Of a stretch of 64,000 bases of DNA, positions 17,486 to 26,427 are shown piece by piece. Both the position numbers and the translations under genes were made by a program. Each line of letters starts with the position of its first letter. The stretch's first letter is position 1. A model generated the notes under the pieces. It did no database searches and was not told where the DNA came from. It worked only from the letters and a program-made list of their open reading frames with translations. The DNA comes from Variovorax sp. Sphag1AA (GTDB lineage: Bacteria > Pseudomonadota > Gammaproteobacteria > Burkholderiales > Burkholderiaceae_C): NCBI RefSeq assembly GCF_014192575.1, contig NZ_JACHYC010000009.1, forward strand, positions 124,001-188,000, given 5' to 3'.

Positions 17486-18145
17486 ATGTACCTCAACGCC
17501 ACACTGCGTCAGCTGATCGCCGAAAGGCTCGGACGCTTCGATCAGCGTAGCCTCAGCGCGCCCGATTCGCGTCGAGCCGCCGTGGCGCTGGCTCTCGTCG
17601 AGGAAGGCACGGGCGCAATGCTGCCCGGCATCGATGCCCCCACCACTTGGAGTCGCAGCGCAGCAGTGCTATTGACGCGGCGATCGGAGCTACTGCGCCA
17701 CCACCCTGGCCAGTGGGCGCTTCCGGGCGGAAGCATCGACGACAACGAGTCTCCGGAGCGGGCCGCGTTGCGAGAACTGCACGAGGAAGTGGGCCTGAGC
17801 TTGGAGGAAAGCGCCATCCTGGGTCGCCTGGACGATTTCGTCACCCGCTCTGGATTCGCAATTACGCCCGTGGTGGTGTGGGCAGGCGAGGCACGCGAGC
17901 TCGAGCCCAGCGCCTGCGAAGTCGCGAGCATCCATCGCATCCCTGTGAGCGAGTTCATGCGTGCAGACGCACCATTGCTCGATTCGATTGAGGACAGCGA
18001 ACAGCCTGTTCTGCGGATGCCCGTTGGTCGGACCTGGATCGCCGCTCCGACGGCGGCATTCATGTATCAGTTTCGGGAGGTCTGCATCGCCGGACGAGCT
18101 ACGCGCGTTGCGCATTTCGAGCAACCGATCTTTGCGCGACAGTAG
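17486..18145 (+). CDS. Nudix hydrolase, CoA pyrophosphatase-like
   Basis: The 219-residue protein has a complete Nudix box at about residues 81-103 (GGSIDDNESPERAALRE followed by LHEEVGL), with the catalytic Glu pair present. The N-terminal part with HHPGQWALPGG matches the NudL/CoA pyrophosphatase subgroup, which splits CoA to phosphopantetheine and 3',5'-ADP. The C-terminal extension after residue 160 is typical in length. It is divergent from yebC with a 163-base spacer. The substrate is inferred from subgroup resemblance. Confidence 0.85.
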   Translation: MYLNATLRQLIAERLGRFDQRSLSAPDSRRAAVALALVEEGTGAMLPGIDAPTTWSRSAAVLLTRRSELLRHHPGQWALPGGSIDDNESPERAALRELHEEVGLSLEESAILGRLDDFVTRSGFAITPVVVWAGEARELEPSACEVASIHRIPVSEFMRADAPLLDSIEDSEQPVLRMPVGRTWIAAPTAAFMYQFREVCIAGRATRVAHFEQPIFARQ

Positions 18146-18339
18146 TCTCCGAGCGCATTCGGTCAATCGCAGCAACGGCGTACGTCGCAGAGTTGCTTCA
18201 GCTACGTAGTGGGCTGTGCTGCGGGTCGGCGCCGTTGCTCTGAGCGAGTGAGCCGACCCACCAGCGCGTTGGCCTGCACAATCCCAACCGCTGCGACGCC
18301 TATCGGGCTTGCAGCACTTGAACCTGAAGGAGCCTCACG

Positions 18340-19059
18340 ATGCATTCCGACGACTTCGATAGCCCCTCGGTGACCAAGCTGCGCGAGGACTTGGCGCTGG
18401 CCCTCCGTGCCGCCGCCCACCATGGCCTCGCCGAAGGCGTCTGCAACCACTTCAGCGTGGAACTGCCAGACAGCAGCGGTCGCTTCCTGCTCAACCCGCG
18501 TGGCCTGCTGTGGTCCGAGGTGCAGGCCGACGACGTGGTGATGGTGGACACCCACGGCGAACGCTTGGCGGGCCGCCATGCGGTGGAGCCGACCGCCATG
18601 TTCATCCACGCCGCCATCCATCGCCTGTGTGGCAAGGCTGTGGTGTTGCACACCCACATGCCCTACTCGACAGCGCTGACGCTAACCGAGGACGGCATGC
18701 TGGACAGCTGCCTGTCGCAGAACGCCATGCGCTTTCATGGCCGCGTAGCGTTGGACCCCGAGTACAACGGCCTTGCGCTCGACAACGCCGAGGGCGAGCG
18801 TATCGCTCGCGCCATGCAGGGCGCCGACGTGGCCTTCCTGGCCAACCATGGCGTGGTGGTCTGCGGCGAGCGCATCGACTACGCCTACGACGATCTCTAC
18901 TACCTTGAGCGCGCCTGCATGGCGCAAGTGCTCGCTCAGTCCACGGGCCGCCCGCTGCGCCGCGCCGATTCCGAACTGGTCGCGCGAGTCTGCGAGCAGA
19001 CGCTGGGCGAGCGCCTGCAGTCCGAACTGTTCTTTGCGGCCTTGCGACGCCAGCTTTGA
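18340..19059 (+). CDS. Class II aldolase/adducin family protein
   Basis: The 239-residue protein belongs to the fuculose-1-phosphate aldolase / adducin fold. Zn ligands are His104 and His106 (LHTHMPYS) and His170 (FLANHGVVV), with Glu83 (VEPTAMF) as a likely catalytic base. Homologous proteins act on sugar phosphates or on decarboxylation of 2-oxo compounds. AAGGAG lies 9 bases before the ATG. The gene stands alone, and no sugar-specific neighbour identifies the substrate. Confidence 0.9.
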   Translation: MHSDDFDSPSVTKLREDLALALRAAAHHGLAEGVCNHFSVELPDSSGRFLLNPRGLLWSEVQADDVVMVDTHGERLAGRHAVEPTAMFIHAAIHRLCGKAVVLHTHMPYSTALTLTEDGMLDSCLSQNAMRFHGRVALDPEYNGLALDNAEGERIARAMQGADVAFLANHGVVVCGERIDYAYDDLYYLERACMAQVLAQSTGRPLRRADSELVARVCEQTLGERLQSELFFAALRRQL

Positions 19060-19127
19060 CACCAACGCAACCTACGGCGTCGACAGCGAGGTGTCGGTCA
19101 CGCCAGGAGCCGCGCAGGGGCGCAGGC

Positions 19128-19610
19128 TCAGGAACTCGCGCTCGCGGTATCGGTGCCTTGCGGCCACTCGAACACGCTCTTGGCCGATGTGCCCGGACCC
19201 TGGATCGAGACCTCACGTTGGATTTTCTGGCCCCCCAACACGGCTTCCACCGTGTAGCGTCCAGGCTCGAGACGCGCCACCAGGTAGGGGCCTGCAGAAT
19301 GGATCTGGTCGAGAACCACATTGCCCTGAGCGTCGCGCACCGTGAGAACCACGTCGGCAGCAAAGTCAGCGCTCTTCCCGTCCTTGACCGCAAACTCGAA
19401 GACAGCCGGCCAGCGAGGTTCGACGATGCGCATCAACTCCGCTTCGTCCGAGCCGATACCGCCGCTCATGTATTCGATGCCGTGATCCACGTGGATCGGC
19501 GGATTGAAGACCGTGGCCTGCGCCCCGATGCCTGCCAATGACAGCACCGCGCCGGTGCAAAGCACGGCCACGATGTGGGCCGCATTCTTCTTCTGATGAT
19601 GCCGGGTCAT
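19128..19610 (-). CDS. Secreted protein with carboxypeptidase-regulatory-like beta-sandwich
   Basis: The 160-residue protein has a signal peptide (cleavage near AQATV, residue about 33). An Ig-like beta-sandwich follows with VVLTVRDAQGNVVLDQI and GPYLVARLEPGRYTVEA, the pattern of carboxypeptidase-regulatory / DUF4198-type domains. HVDHGIEYMSGGIG is a distinctive start of the mature part. It has AAAGGA before the ATG and is probably periplasmic. It lies 122 bases downstream of the class I aldolase gene on the same strand; no function is known. Confidence 0.75.
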   Translation of the reverse strand: MTRHHQKKNAAHIVAVLCTGAVLSLAGIGAQATVFNPPIHVDHGIEYMSGGIGSDEAELMRIVEPRWPAVFEFAVKDGKSADFAADVVLTVRDAQGNVVLDQIHSAGPYLVARLEPGRYTVEAVLGGQKIQREVSIQGPGTSAKSVFEWPQGTDTASASS

Positions 19611-19732
19611 GTTGGAGTCCTTTCCTGAAGAACGTGGCCCGACCAGGGGCCACTGCGAGGACTCTGTGCCCGCTGACTTACTGCCTCCTTAAGACAGAAA
19701 GCCCCGATCAGGAAGGCCTCCGTCCGCGCACC

Positions 19733-20755
19733 CTAGCTGGCGTTCTCCATGTCCGCGCTGTACGCACCCACGCTGGCCGCGCCATTCAGTCGTGCGCGCT
19801 TGAGCAGCGCCTCCTGGGCTTGCTGCACGTTGGCGGGCCGGCCTTGCCAGGCCTGCAGCGCAGGCTCCTGAAGCGCACGTCCATAGGAGAAGCTCAGATG
19901 CCACGGCTGTGGGCCACGCCGGTTCAGCGCATCCAGATTGGCCGTCGCCTCGACAGGCGACTGCCCACCGGACAGGAAGTTGATGCTCGGGACCGCCGCC
20001 GGCACCGCCCTGCGCAGCACGCGGATCGTCTCCGAAGCCACTTCCTCAGGCGTTGCCTGCAGCGCGTGCGACTTGCCCGGCACCACCATACTGGGCTTGA
20101 GCAACATGTGCTCGAACACCACCCGATGGCGAGCCAAGGCGCGGAAAACCTCGTACAGCACAGCCTGAGTCACCTCCGCGCAGCGCGCCAGCGTGTGATT
20201 GCCGTCGATCAGCACCTCGGACTCCACGATCGGAACCACGCCCTGGTCCTGCGAGACCGCCGCATAGCGCGCAAGCACTTCAGCGTTGGCTTCGATCGCG
20301 GCGCGGCTTGGCAAGGTGTCGGAGACGTTGTAGACGGCGCGCCATTTCGCGAATCGCGCGCCCTGCTGCTTGTAGCCCTTGAGCCGTTCGCCGAGCCCAT
20401 CGAGGCCTTGCGTGATCTCGTCGCCGGGAGCCAACGCGAGCGGGATCTTTCCCGCATCGACCTTGATGCCGGGCACGATCCCTTGTCGCGCTGCCAACTG
20501 CGGCAGCGGCTCGCCATCGTCCGCGCATTGGTTCAGGGTCTCTTCGTACAGGATGACGCCACTGATGTACCGGCCAAGGTCCGGCGTAGTCAGCAACAGG
20601 CTGCGATAAGCGCGCCGGTTTTCCTCGGTCGATTCCACGCCGATCGTCTTGAATCGCTTGGCGATGGTCGCTCCGCTTTCGTCGGCCGCCAAAATCCCCG
20701 TGCCCTTCTGAACGAGCGCGTCAATGGTCGCTTGGAGTTCGTCGGGAGTGGCCAT
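19733..20755 (-). CDS. Class I fructose-bisphosphate aldolase
   Basis: The 340-residue protein matches class I (Schiff-base) fructose-1,6-bisphosphate aldolase: GILAADESGATIAKRF at the N-terminus, VPIVESEVLIDG, the lysine-bearing HMLLKPSMVVPG and LSGGQSPVEATANLDALN. It cleaves FBP to dihydroxyacetone phosphate and glyceraldehyde 3-phosphate, or runs the reverse in gluconeogenesis. GGAGG lies 6 bases before the ATG at 20755; a long open stretch upstream is rejected. The usual VEPE is VESE here. The presence of a class I enzyme in a betaproteobacterium, which normally relies on class II, is mildly unusual. Confidence 0.93.
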   Translation of the reverse strand: MATPDELQATIDALVQKGTGILAADESGATIAKRFKTIGVESTEENRRAYRSLLLTTPDLGRYISGVILYEETLNQCADDGEPLPQLAARQGIVPGIKVDAGKIPLALAPGDEITQGLDGLGERLKGYKQQGARFAKWRAVYNVSDTLPSRAAIEANAEVLARYAAVSQDQGVVPIVESEVLIDGNHTLARCAEVTQAVLYEVFRALARHRVVFEHMLLKPSMVVPGKSHALQATPEEVASETIRVLRRAVPAAVPSINFLSGGQSPVEATANLDALNRRGPQPWHLSFSYGRALQEPALQAWQGRPANVQQAQEALLKRARLNGAASVGAYSADMENAS

Positions 20756-20894
20756 GGCAATCCTCCGTGCGGGACGCTCAGTCTCTCGCGGGAGGTGCTG
20801 CGACACAAGTCCTTGTTGCAGAGCCCGCATCCACGTGGTCGGCAGGTCGGGATGCTCCACTAGACTGATCACGGCACCCCAGCCCGCATTACGA

Positions 20895-21092
20895 ATGTCT
20901 CCAACGATGACGCCGTCTACCGCGCCCGACCCACAGCCCCAGCCTCCCCCGCAGCCGGATCTCGAGGACTGCTGCGGTAACGGGTGCGAGCCCTGCATCT
21001 TCGACCTGCACGACCTCGCCATGGACCGCTACCGACAGGCGCTGCGCGCATGGCGCGAGGGCCATCCCGAGGCGGTACCGGGCAGCGAATGA
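20895..21092 (+). CDS. Oxidoreductase-like domain mini-protein
   Basis: The 65-residue protein has a Pro-rich N-terminus and then the oxidoreductase-like domain DCCGNGCEPCIFDLHD, followed by MDRYRQALRAW. The four clustered cysteines probably bind metal. Such domains are widespread in proteobacteria and mitochondria (OXLD1), with no proven function. A second in-frame ATG at 20907 is possible. It is divergent from the aldolase gene. Confidence 0.75.
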   Translation: MSPTMTPSTAPDPQPQPPPQPDLEDCCGNGCEPCIFDLHDLAMDRYRQALRAWREGHPEAVPGSE

Positions 21093-21208
21093 TCGGGCGC
21101 CAGGTCTGGGTGGACGAGCAGCACGGAAGGCCAACTCCTCCACAGTGATGCAGCACAGCATGACGTCGGCTGCCGCGCCGAGGCGCGGCGCTTCGCCCCG
21201 GCGACCGA

Positions 21209-22135
21209 TCAGGTCGTGACGTCGATCGTGCCGCCTTGCGTTGGCGCCGCCGATGCGCTGGCCACCTGCGCATAGGCGCGCTGCACCAGTTCCACCAGCT
21301 TGGAACTTGCCAGGGTGCCTGTCTGCGACACGTCCGTGGAGTCAACCTGGGCGCTCAAGGCCTTGACGAAGGCGCTCGACTCGGCGCTGCTGATCTTGGA
21401 GTCGCCATCGGTGTCGATCGCATTGAACAATGCCTGCACCGCGTCGGTCGACACGTTGCCTGCCATCCGCTCCGCCAGCGACACGACGCCGTCCTCGTTG
21501 GTGTCCAGCGGGTCATAGGTCGTGACACCCGAGACGGCACCACCACCCCCACCGCCGCCGCCCGCGGGCGGTGCACCGCTCGGGGCCTGCGCCGTCTGCG
21601 CGCCTGCCTCGGGGCGCCCGGCGTCGAACTCGCTTTGGCTCAGGCTGCCGTCACCATCGCTGTCGAGCTTGGCGAACAATTCGTCGCTCTTGCTCGTGTC
21701 CGTGCTGGCGGAGGCGCCATCCGCCTCGTCGCCCGACATCATCTTGGACATGAAGAGCTGCATCTCGACCTTGCTGACCAGGCCGTCGCCGTCGGAGTCG
21801 ACCTTGGAGAACAGGTCGTCCGATCCGCCGGAACCGTCACCGCTGGGTGGTGGTGGCGGCATCATGCCTTGCATGCCTTGGGCCAATTCGTCGCTGGACA
21901 GGCTGCCGTCGCCGTCGCTGTCCATCTTGGTAAACAACTCGGCGGTGCTGGTGCTGCTGGCGACGCCGGTTTTCCCGGCCACGGCGTCGAGAACGCCTTG
22001 AAGCTCGGTCTGGTCGACGCCGCCGCTACCGTCGGCATCGGCCTTGGCGAACATCTTGGCCTGCATCTGACTGCGCATCGCGCTCATGTTGGACCATGCG
22101 CTGCTGGCGCTGCTGATCCCGCTGATGGAACTCAT
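21209..22135 (-). CDS. EF-hand calcium-binding protein with six EF loops
   Basis: The 308-residue, Asp/Ser-rich protein has six canonical or near-canonical EF loops: DADGSGGVDQTE, DSDGDGSLSSDE, DSDGDGLVSKVE, DSDGDGSLSQSE, DTNEDGVVSLAE and DTDGDSKISSAE. They are separated by linkers of Pro (PPPPPS) and Gly (a run of nine). There is no classical signal peptide; the N-terminus is Ser/Met-rich. The ATG at 22135 has AGGAGG 9 bases upstream, whereas the ATG at 22144 abuts that site. It is divergent from a two-component system, suggesting that the system controls it. It probably acts in Ca2+ binding or sensing. Confidence 0.88.
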   Translation of the reverse strand: MSSISGISSASSAWSNMSAMRSQMQAKMFAKADADGSGGVDQTELQGVLDAVAGKTGVASSTSTAELFTKMDSDGDGSLSSDELAQGMQGMMPPPPPSGDGSGGSDDLFSKVDSDGDGLVSKVEMQLFMSKMMSGDEADGASASTDTSKSDELFAKLDSDGDGSLSQSEFDAGRPEAGAQTAQAPSGAPPAGGGGGGGGAVSGVTTYDPLDTNEDGVVSLAERMAGNVSTDAVQALFNAIDTDGDSKISSAESSAFVKALSAQVDSTDVSQTGTLASSKLVELVQRAYAQVASASAAPTQGGTIDVTT

Positions 22136-22351
22136 GGTGAGCATCCTCCTGGTTCATGGGTGAGTGAAGCGTCGTGCCCACCGGGCGGTGAGCAGCGACC
22201 CCCATGATTCTTGAGAGTGCCCGTAAGCCGCGTTTGTCGGTTTTGTACCAAGGACGATACGAAAGGCGCTTTCAATGTGGGAACAGCGGGCGATTCACCC
22301 TCTTGCTCGCGCATTGAGATCGGGCCGGCACTGACTAGACTTTTTGAGGTC

Positions 22352-23104
22352 ATGAGTCCATCGAGCAGCCGTACGCCGCAGATCCTGATCGTCGACGACG
22401 ACGAAGGCATCACCACGCTGCTTCGCGACTACCTGGCCCGCTTCGGCTTCAAAGCCCATGTGGCCAGCCACGATGCGGCCATGCAGGCGCAACTGGCCGA
22501 GCATCCCATCGACCTGATCGTGCTCGACCTGATGCTGCCCGGCACCGATGGTCTGGCGCTGGCCCGCCAGGTGCGCCAGGGCACGCACATCCCGATCATC
22601 ATGCTCACTGCGCGCAGCCATCCATATGACCGGGTGCTCGGCCTTGAGTCCGGCGCCGACGACTACATGAGCAAGCCTTTCGAGCCGCGCGAGCTGGTGG
22701 CGCGGATCCATACGGTGCTGCGCCGTGCCGGCGGAGCGCAACATGCGGCCGACCCGCAGATCCGCGGCAACGTCGTTCGCTTTGACGGCTGGGCGCTGCA
22801 TCGCGACGACCGATGCCTGGTCTCACCGGCCGGCCTGACGGTGGCCTTGTCCAACGCCGAGTTCCGCTTGCTTTCCACCTTTTTGCAGATGCCGCGCCGT
22901 CTGTTCAGCCGCGACCAGCTCATGGAGCAGGCGCGCGGGCGCAGCATGGAATCCTTCGACCGCAGCATCGACCTGTTGGTGTCCCGGCTGCGCCAGAAGC
23001 TTGCCGATGATCCACGCGAGCCGAAAATGATCAAGACGGTCCGCGGGGCCGGCTACCTGTTCAACGTCCGCTCTGTACAGGACCAGGTCGCTTGGCAGAA
23101 CTGA
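22352..23104 (+). CDS. OmpR/PhoB-family response regulator
   Basis: The 250-residue protein has an intact receiver (VDDDEG acidic cluster, phospho-Asp59 in LIVLDLMLPG, TAR switch Thr, KPFEPRELVAR Lys) and a winged-helix DNA-binding domain ending TVRGAGYLFNVR. It is coupled to the kinase gene that starts on its last base. The ribosome site is weak (GAGG very close to the ATG). Regulon candidates are the divergent EF-hand gene and the operon itself. Confidence 0.95.
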   Translation: MSPSSSRTPQILIVDDDEGITTLLRDYLARFGFKAHVASHDAAMQAQLAEHPIDLIVLDLMLPGTDGLALARQVRQGTHIPIIMLTARSHPYDRVLGLESGADDYMSKPFEPRELVARIHTVLRRAGGAQHAADPQIRGNVVRFDGWALHRDDRCLVSPAGLTVALSNAEFRLLSTFLQMPRRLFSRDQLMEQARGRSMESFDRSIDLLVSRLRQKLADDPREPKMIKTVRGAGYLFNVRSVQDQVAWQN

Positions 23105-24189
23105 TGCCACGCCGCTGGACCCGTTTCCTCCCCAGCACGTTGCTCGGCCGGCTCGCGCTGCTGCTGTTCGTCACCGTGCTGGCCAGCCACGTCCTGGCCT
23201 TGACGCTCATGTTCGAGTTGCACCCGGCACCACCGCCCGGCCATCCGATGCATGGTTTTCACCCACCCGGGCCGCCGCCTTTCCCCGGACTCTTCATCGA
23301 CGTCGGCATCCGCCTCGGCGCACTGATGCTGGCGGCCTGGATCGGTGCGCGCTGGCTTTCGCAGCCGATCAAGCAGCTGGCCACCGCCGCGCGCGAAATC
23401 GGCCTGGACATCCATCGCCCGCCGATGGTCGAGAACGGCACCGACGAATGCCGCGCCGCCACCCGCGTCTTCAACCAGATGCAGGCGCAGATCCGCCGGC
23501 AACTCGACGAGCGCGACCGGTTCGTGGCGGCGGTGTCGCACGACCTGCGCACGCCACTGACGCGCCTCGCTCTGCGGGCCGAAGGCCTGACCGACACGGC
23601 GCAGCGGCAACAGTTCGTGCAGGACATCGTCGAGATGAACGACATGATCACCGCGACGCTGGACTACCTGTGCGGCGCCGCCGACCCTGAACCCTTCGCG
23701 CCGCTGGACGTCGCCTCGCTGCTGAACAGCATGGCCGACGATCGGCAGGCCTGCGGGCAGGACGTGTGCCTGACGGCCGACTCGGCTCGGCCGATCGAGG
23801 CGCAGACGTCGTCCCTCCGCCGCTGCATCGACAACCTGGTCGAGAATGCCGTGCGCTATGGCGGCCAGGCGCGCATCCGGCTGGGCGACCACGCCGATCG
23901 CTTGTGCATCGAAGTGCGCGACGAGGGCCCCGGCATTCCCGAGGCCGAACTCGAACGCGTGCTGGAGCCGTTCTACCGGCTAGAAGGCTCGCGCAGCCGC
24001 AGCCACGGCGGCGTGGGCCTGGGCTTTTCGATCGCAAAGGACATCGCGCGCCGGCATCGCGGCACGCTCGAACTACGTAACGGGGAGCCGTGCGGACTTG
24101 TTGTCACGCTGACCTTGCCGCGTCGCGGATCAACCCAATGCTCGGGTCAAGGTCTTCGATCGCACGGCCGTGACGATCGCCGGCACTGA
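23104..24189 (+). CDS. Membrane sensor histidine kinase with His/Pro-rich periplasmic loop
   Basis: The 361-residue kinase has two transmembrane helices (about 15-37 and 64-83). They flank a short periplasmic loop with a cluster of His and Pro (HPAPPPGHPMHGFHPPG; His40, 47, 50, 53). A HAMP-like linker follows, then HisKA with His146 in VSHDLRTPLTR, and HATPase with DNLVENAVRYGG, DEGPGIPE and GVGLGFSIAKDI. The His/Pro loop could bind a divalent metal, which is an inference from composition. The ATG overlaps the regulator stop (TGATG). It makes a cognate pair with the upstream regulator. Confidence 0.94.
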   Translation: MPRRWTRFLPSTLLGRLALLLFVTVLASHVLALTLMFELHPAPPPGHPMHGFHPPGPPPFPGLFIDVGIRLGALMLAAWIGARWLSQPIKQLATAAREIGLDIHRPPMVENGTDECRAATRVFNQMQAQIRRQLDERDRFVAAVSHDLRTPLTRLALRAEGLTDTAQRQQFVQDIVEMNDMITATLDYLCGAADPEPFAPLDVASLLNSMADDRQACGQDVCLTADSARPIEAQTSSLRRCIDNLVENAVRYGGQARIRLGDHADRLCIEVRDEGPGIPEAELERVLEPFYRLEGSRSRSHGGVGLGFSIAKDIARRHRGTLELRNGEPCGLVVTLTLPRRGSTQCSGQGLRSHGRDDRRH

Positions 24190-24646
24190 GTTGCTGCATC
24201 GCATTCGCAAAGGTCAGTTCAACCCGCGTCGACTGTGCATTGCAGGCCAAGCGATGCCTAGGCCGGGAACGTTCCTCGACGCATTGATCCTGTCCAGGAC
24301 CGCCACATCGCTGAACTTCAGGCGCGGTCGAATACAGGGTCACCCGACCTGACAGGACTGCGCCAGGTGCTGCCGGTCAGCCCCTGACGAAACGATCAGT
24401 CGCGGATTTCGGCAGCCGGCTCCAACACCGGTCATTCAACTCCGCTCCACATTGAAGCGCGGACGGCCAGCCACGTGCGAGGGACTTGGCCGCTGCGTTG
24501 AAGTCGTGCGCTTCCTCATGTGAGCAGTCTTCGATGCGATTCCCGTCCATAAAGGAATGGAGGCCGCGAGCGGCGGGGTCAGCGGGTGCTCAGCTAGGGC
24601 GCACATAGTCCCACCGCGCCCAGGACTGCACAAAGGAGACAAAGCC
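24190..24646. other. 457-base intergenic region
   Basis: No gene is supported. One 57-codon minus-strand frame (24377-24550) has no ribosome site. A stretch near 24421-24450 (CCGGTCATTCA) resembles short decayed intergenic sequence of a type also seen at 28148, 28641 and 29560. A promoter for the lipoprotein hydrolase gene at 24647 must lie here but is not obvious. Confidence 0.5.
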
Positions 24647-25597
24647 ATGGCCTACCGGCAAGAAGTGCTTACGTCCTGCTCCCGCAAATTGGCCCTGATC
24701 TGTGGCTTGCTCCTATTGGCTGGGTGCCAGGCCTGGTCCGCACGAGCACCCGGTGCACCTCAGATCAAGCAGGCCAGCGTCAACGGTGTGACACTCGTCT
24801 ATGAGGAACAGGGGGATGGCGCACCCGTGGTTTTTATTCACGGTTGCTGCACGGACTATCGCGCCTGGGATGCGCAACGCCAAGCCGTTGCGCCGCACTA
24901 TCGCTTCATCGGTCTCAACATGCGCTATTTCGGTACAGCCCCATGGCCAGCCGATCAATCGAAATACTCGCAACAGACGGACGTGGACGATATTGCCAGC
25001 TTCATTCGCGGTTTGAACGCCGGCCCGGTGGACCTCGTCGGCTGGTCGTACAGCGGTCCGATCGTCATGTTGGTGGTATTGCAGCATCCGGAGCTCGTGC
25101 ACAGCCTGATCATTCATGAGCCAGGTTCCGTCAGCTACATTAGCGACCCCGCGATCGTCAAGATCGCAAGCGACGACCGGGCAGCCGCGTTGGGGCCTGC
25201 GATCGCGGCAGTGAAGGCCGGCGACTTCCCGAGTGCGGCGCGGCTTACACCGATCGGAGTCAACCATCAGCCCGATTTCTGGGACACCACGACGCCGGAG
25301 ATTCGTGCGATGTTCCTCGACAACGCGCGCACATGGACGCTTGCGCTTGCGGCACCGCCACAACCTCCCATCACGTGCGATGCGCTTCATCAGATCAAGA
25401 TGCCGGTATTGATCACCGTCGGCAAAGACACCCGCTCTTACTTCCACATTGCGGCGGAGGGAGCGGCCGGTTGCATTCCCGACGTCCAGTTTGTCACCAT
25501 ACCTGGCCGCCATCTGGCGATCGTTCAGCAGCCCGAAGCGTTCAACGCGACACTGCTGCAATTCCTATCGAAAGCGGGCTCACGCCCGAAGCCCTGA
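24647..25597 (+). CDS. Alpha/beta hydrolase lipoprotein
   Basis: The 316-residue protein has a lipoprotein signal with lipobox LLAGC (Cys near residue 26). An alpha/beta hydrolase domain follows: oxyanion region FIHGCCTDYRAW, nucleophile Ser in GWSYSG, acid Asp in VGKDTRSY and His in PGRHLAIV. AAGGAG lies 9 bases before the ATG. It should be anchored in the inner or outer membrane, facing the periplasm. The substrate is unknown; the fold resembles epoxide hydrolase / haloperoxidase-type enzymes. Confidence 0.85.
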   Translation: MAYRQEVLTSCSRKLALICGLLLLAGCQAWSARAPGAPQIKQASVNGVTLVYEEQGDGAPVVFIHGCCTDYRAWDAQRQAVAPHYRFIGLNMRYFGTAPWPADQSKYSQQTDVDDIASFIRGLNAGPVDLVGWSYSGPIVMLVVLQHPELVHSLIIHEPGSVSYISDPAIVKIASDDRAAALGPAIAAVKAGDFPSAARLTPIGVNHQPDFWDTTTPEIRAMFLDNARTWTLALAAPPQPPITCDALHQIKMPVLITVGKDTRSYFHIAAEGAAGCIPDVQFVTIPGRHLAIVQQPEAFNATLLQFLSKAGSRPKP

Positions 25598-25679
25598 TCG
25601 GCACAAGGCGGAAGGCTCTGTCGTAGATCGGGCACGGCCTCGGCCGCAAGAAGCAGCCCAGCATTCCGCACGGCCCTTG

Positions 25680-25985
25680 TCACTCGAACACAGGCCTGAA
25701 GAAGCTGCGCTCATAGCTAAGGATGCAGCGCGTGTCTTCTGCGTACTTGAATGCGTCTTGGCAGTCTGAATCAATGGCGGACGCCGCTCGGTACTTCTCG
25801 TAGTCCGCAAGGCTCGGAAAGGTGAACAGCGCGAGCGCGATATTGTTCGCTCCTTCCGATGGGAGGAAGTAGCCGTGATGCTGCCCGCCGAACTTCTCGA
25901 CAAGCGGAATCCAGAGCTTGCCGTAGTGCTCGAATTCCTTCAGCTTGAACGGGTCTATGACGTATCGAAGATAGCAAGTGATCAT
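25680..25985 (-). CDS. NIPSNAP-family protein
   Basis: The 101-residue protein fits the ferredoxin-like NIPSNAP fold: CYLRYVIDPFKLKEFEHYGK, HHGYFLPSEGANNIALALF and FPSLADYEKYRA. Small bacterial NIPSNAP proteins are cytosolic and mostly uncharacterised. It is transcribed after the SWIB gene with a 12-base gap, so the two may share a transcript. Confidence 0.85.
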   Translation of the reverse strand: MITCYLRYVIDPFKLKEFEHYGKLWIPLVEKFGGQHHGYFLPSEGANNIALALFTFPSLADYEKYRAASAIDSDCQDAFKYAEDTRCILSYERSFFRPVFE

Positions 25986-25997
25986 CTGAAAATTAGT

Positions 25998-26255
25998 TCA
26001 GGAGAGGTGCTTTCCGACAAGCCCCGACATTTCGAACATCGTCACCTCGGGCTTTCCCATCACCGCCAGGAGCTTGGCATCGCAGAGGATGTTGCGCTTA
26101 TTGGCAGGGTTTTGAAGGTTGTTCGCCTTGATGTAATCCCACAGCAATTTGGTGACCTCAGTACGAGGTTGAGGCGCGGAGCCAATGATGGCTGCGAGTT
26201 CGGTGCTGGGTGTCAGGGCGCGTGTGAACGCCGTTTGCTTCTTGGCAGTAGTCAT
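25998..26255 (-). CDS. SWIB/MDM2-domain protein
   Basis: The 85-residue protein is essentially one SWIB domain: LAAIIGSAPQPRTEVTKLLW, YIKANNLQNPANKRNILCD and the C-terminal FEMSGLVGKHL. Such short SWIB proteins occur in Chlamydia and Burkholderiales and are thought to bind chromatin or topoisomerase. The ATG at 26255 gives the family's usual start; upstream extension is not supported. Confidence 0.88.
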   Translation of the reverse strand: MTTAKKQTAFTRALTPSTELAAIIGSAPQPRTEVTKLLWDYIKANNLQNPANKRNILCDAKLLAVMGKPEVTMFEMSGLVGKHLS

Positions 26256-26427
26256 GTTTTTCTCGCAAAAGCGATGAACTCTACCAGCGCCCTTCCCATG
26301 GTCGCGGAGAGGATGGATTGCACACCTCAGCCCCAAGGACAGCTTCCGGGAGACTCACCGAAGGGCCCCGACACCTGCTCGTGGCCGCAATCAGCCGGGA
26401 GAGGTGTCTTTGACCACGCCCGTTTCG

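Noticed and set aside
24377..24550. 57-residue minus-strand frame
   Set aside because: No ribosome site, no family resemblance and uncertain composition; kept only as part of the intergenic entry.
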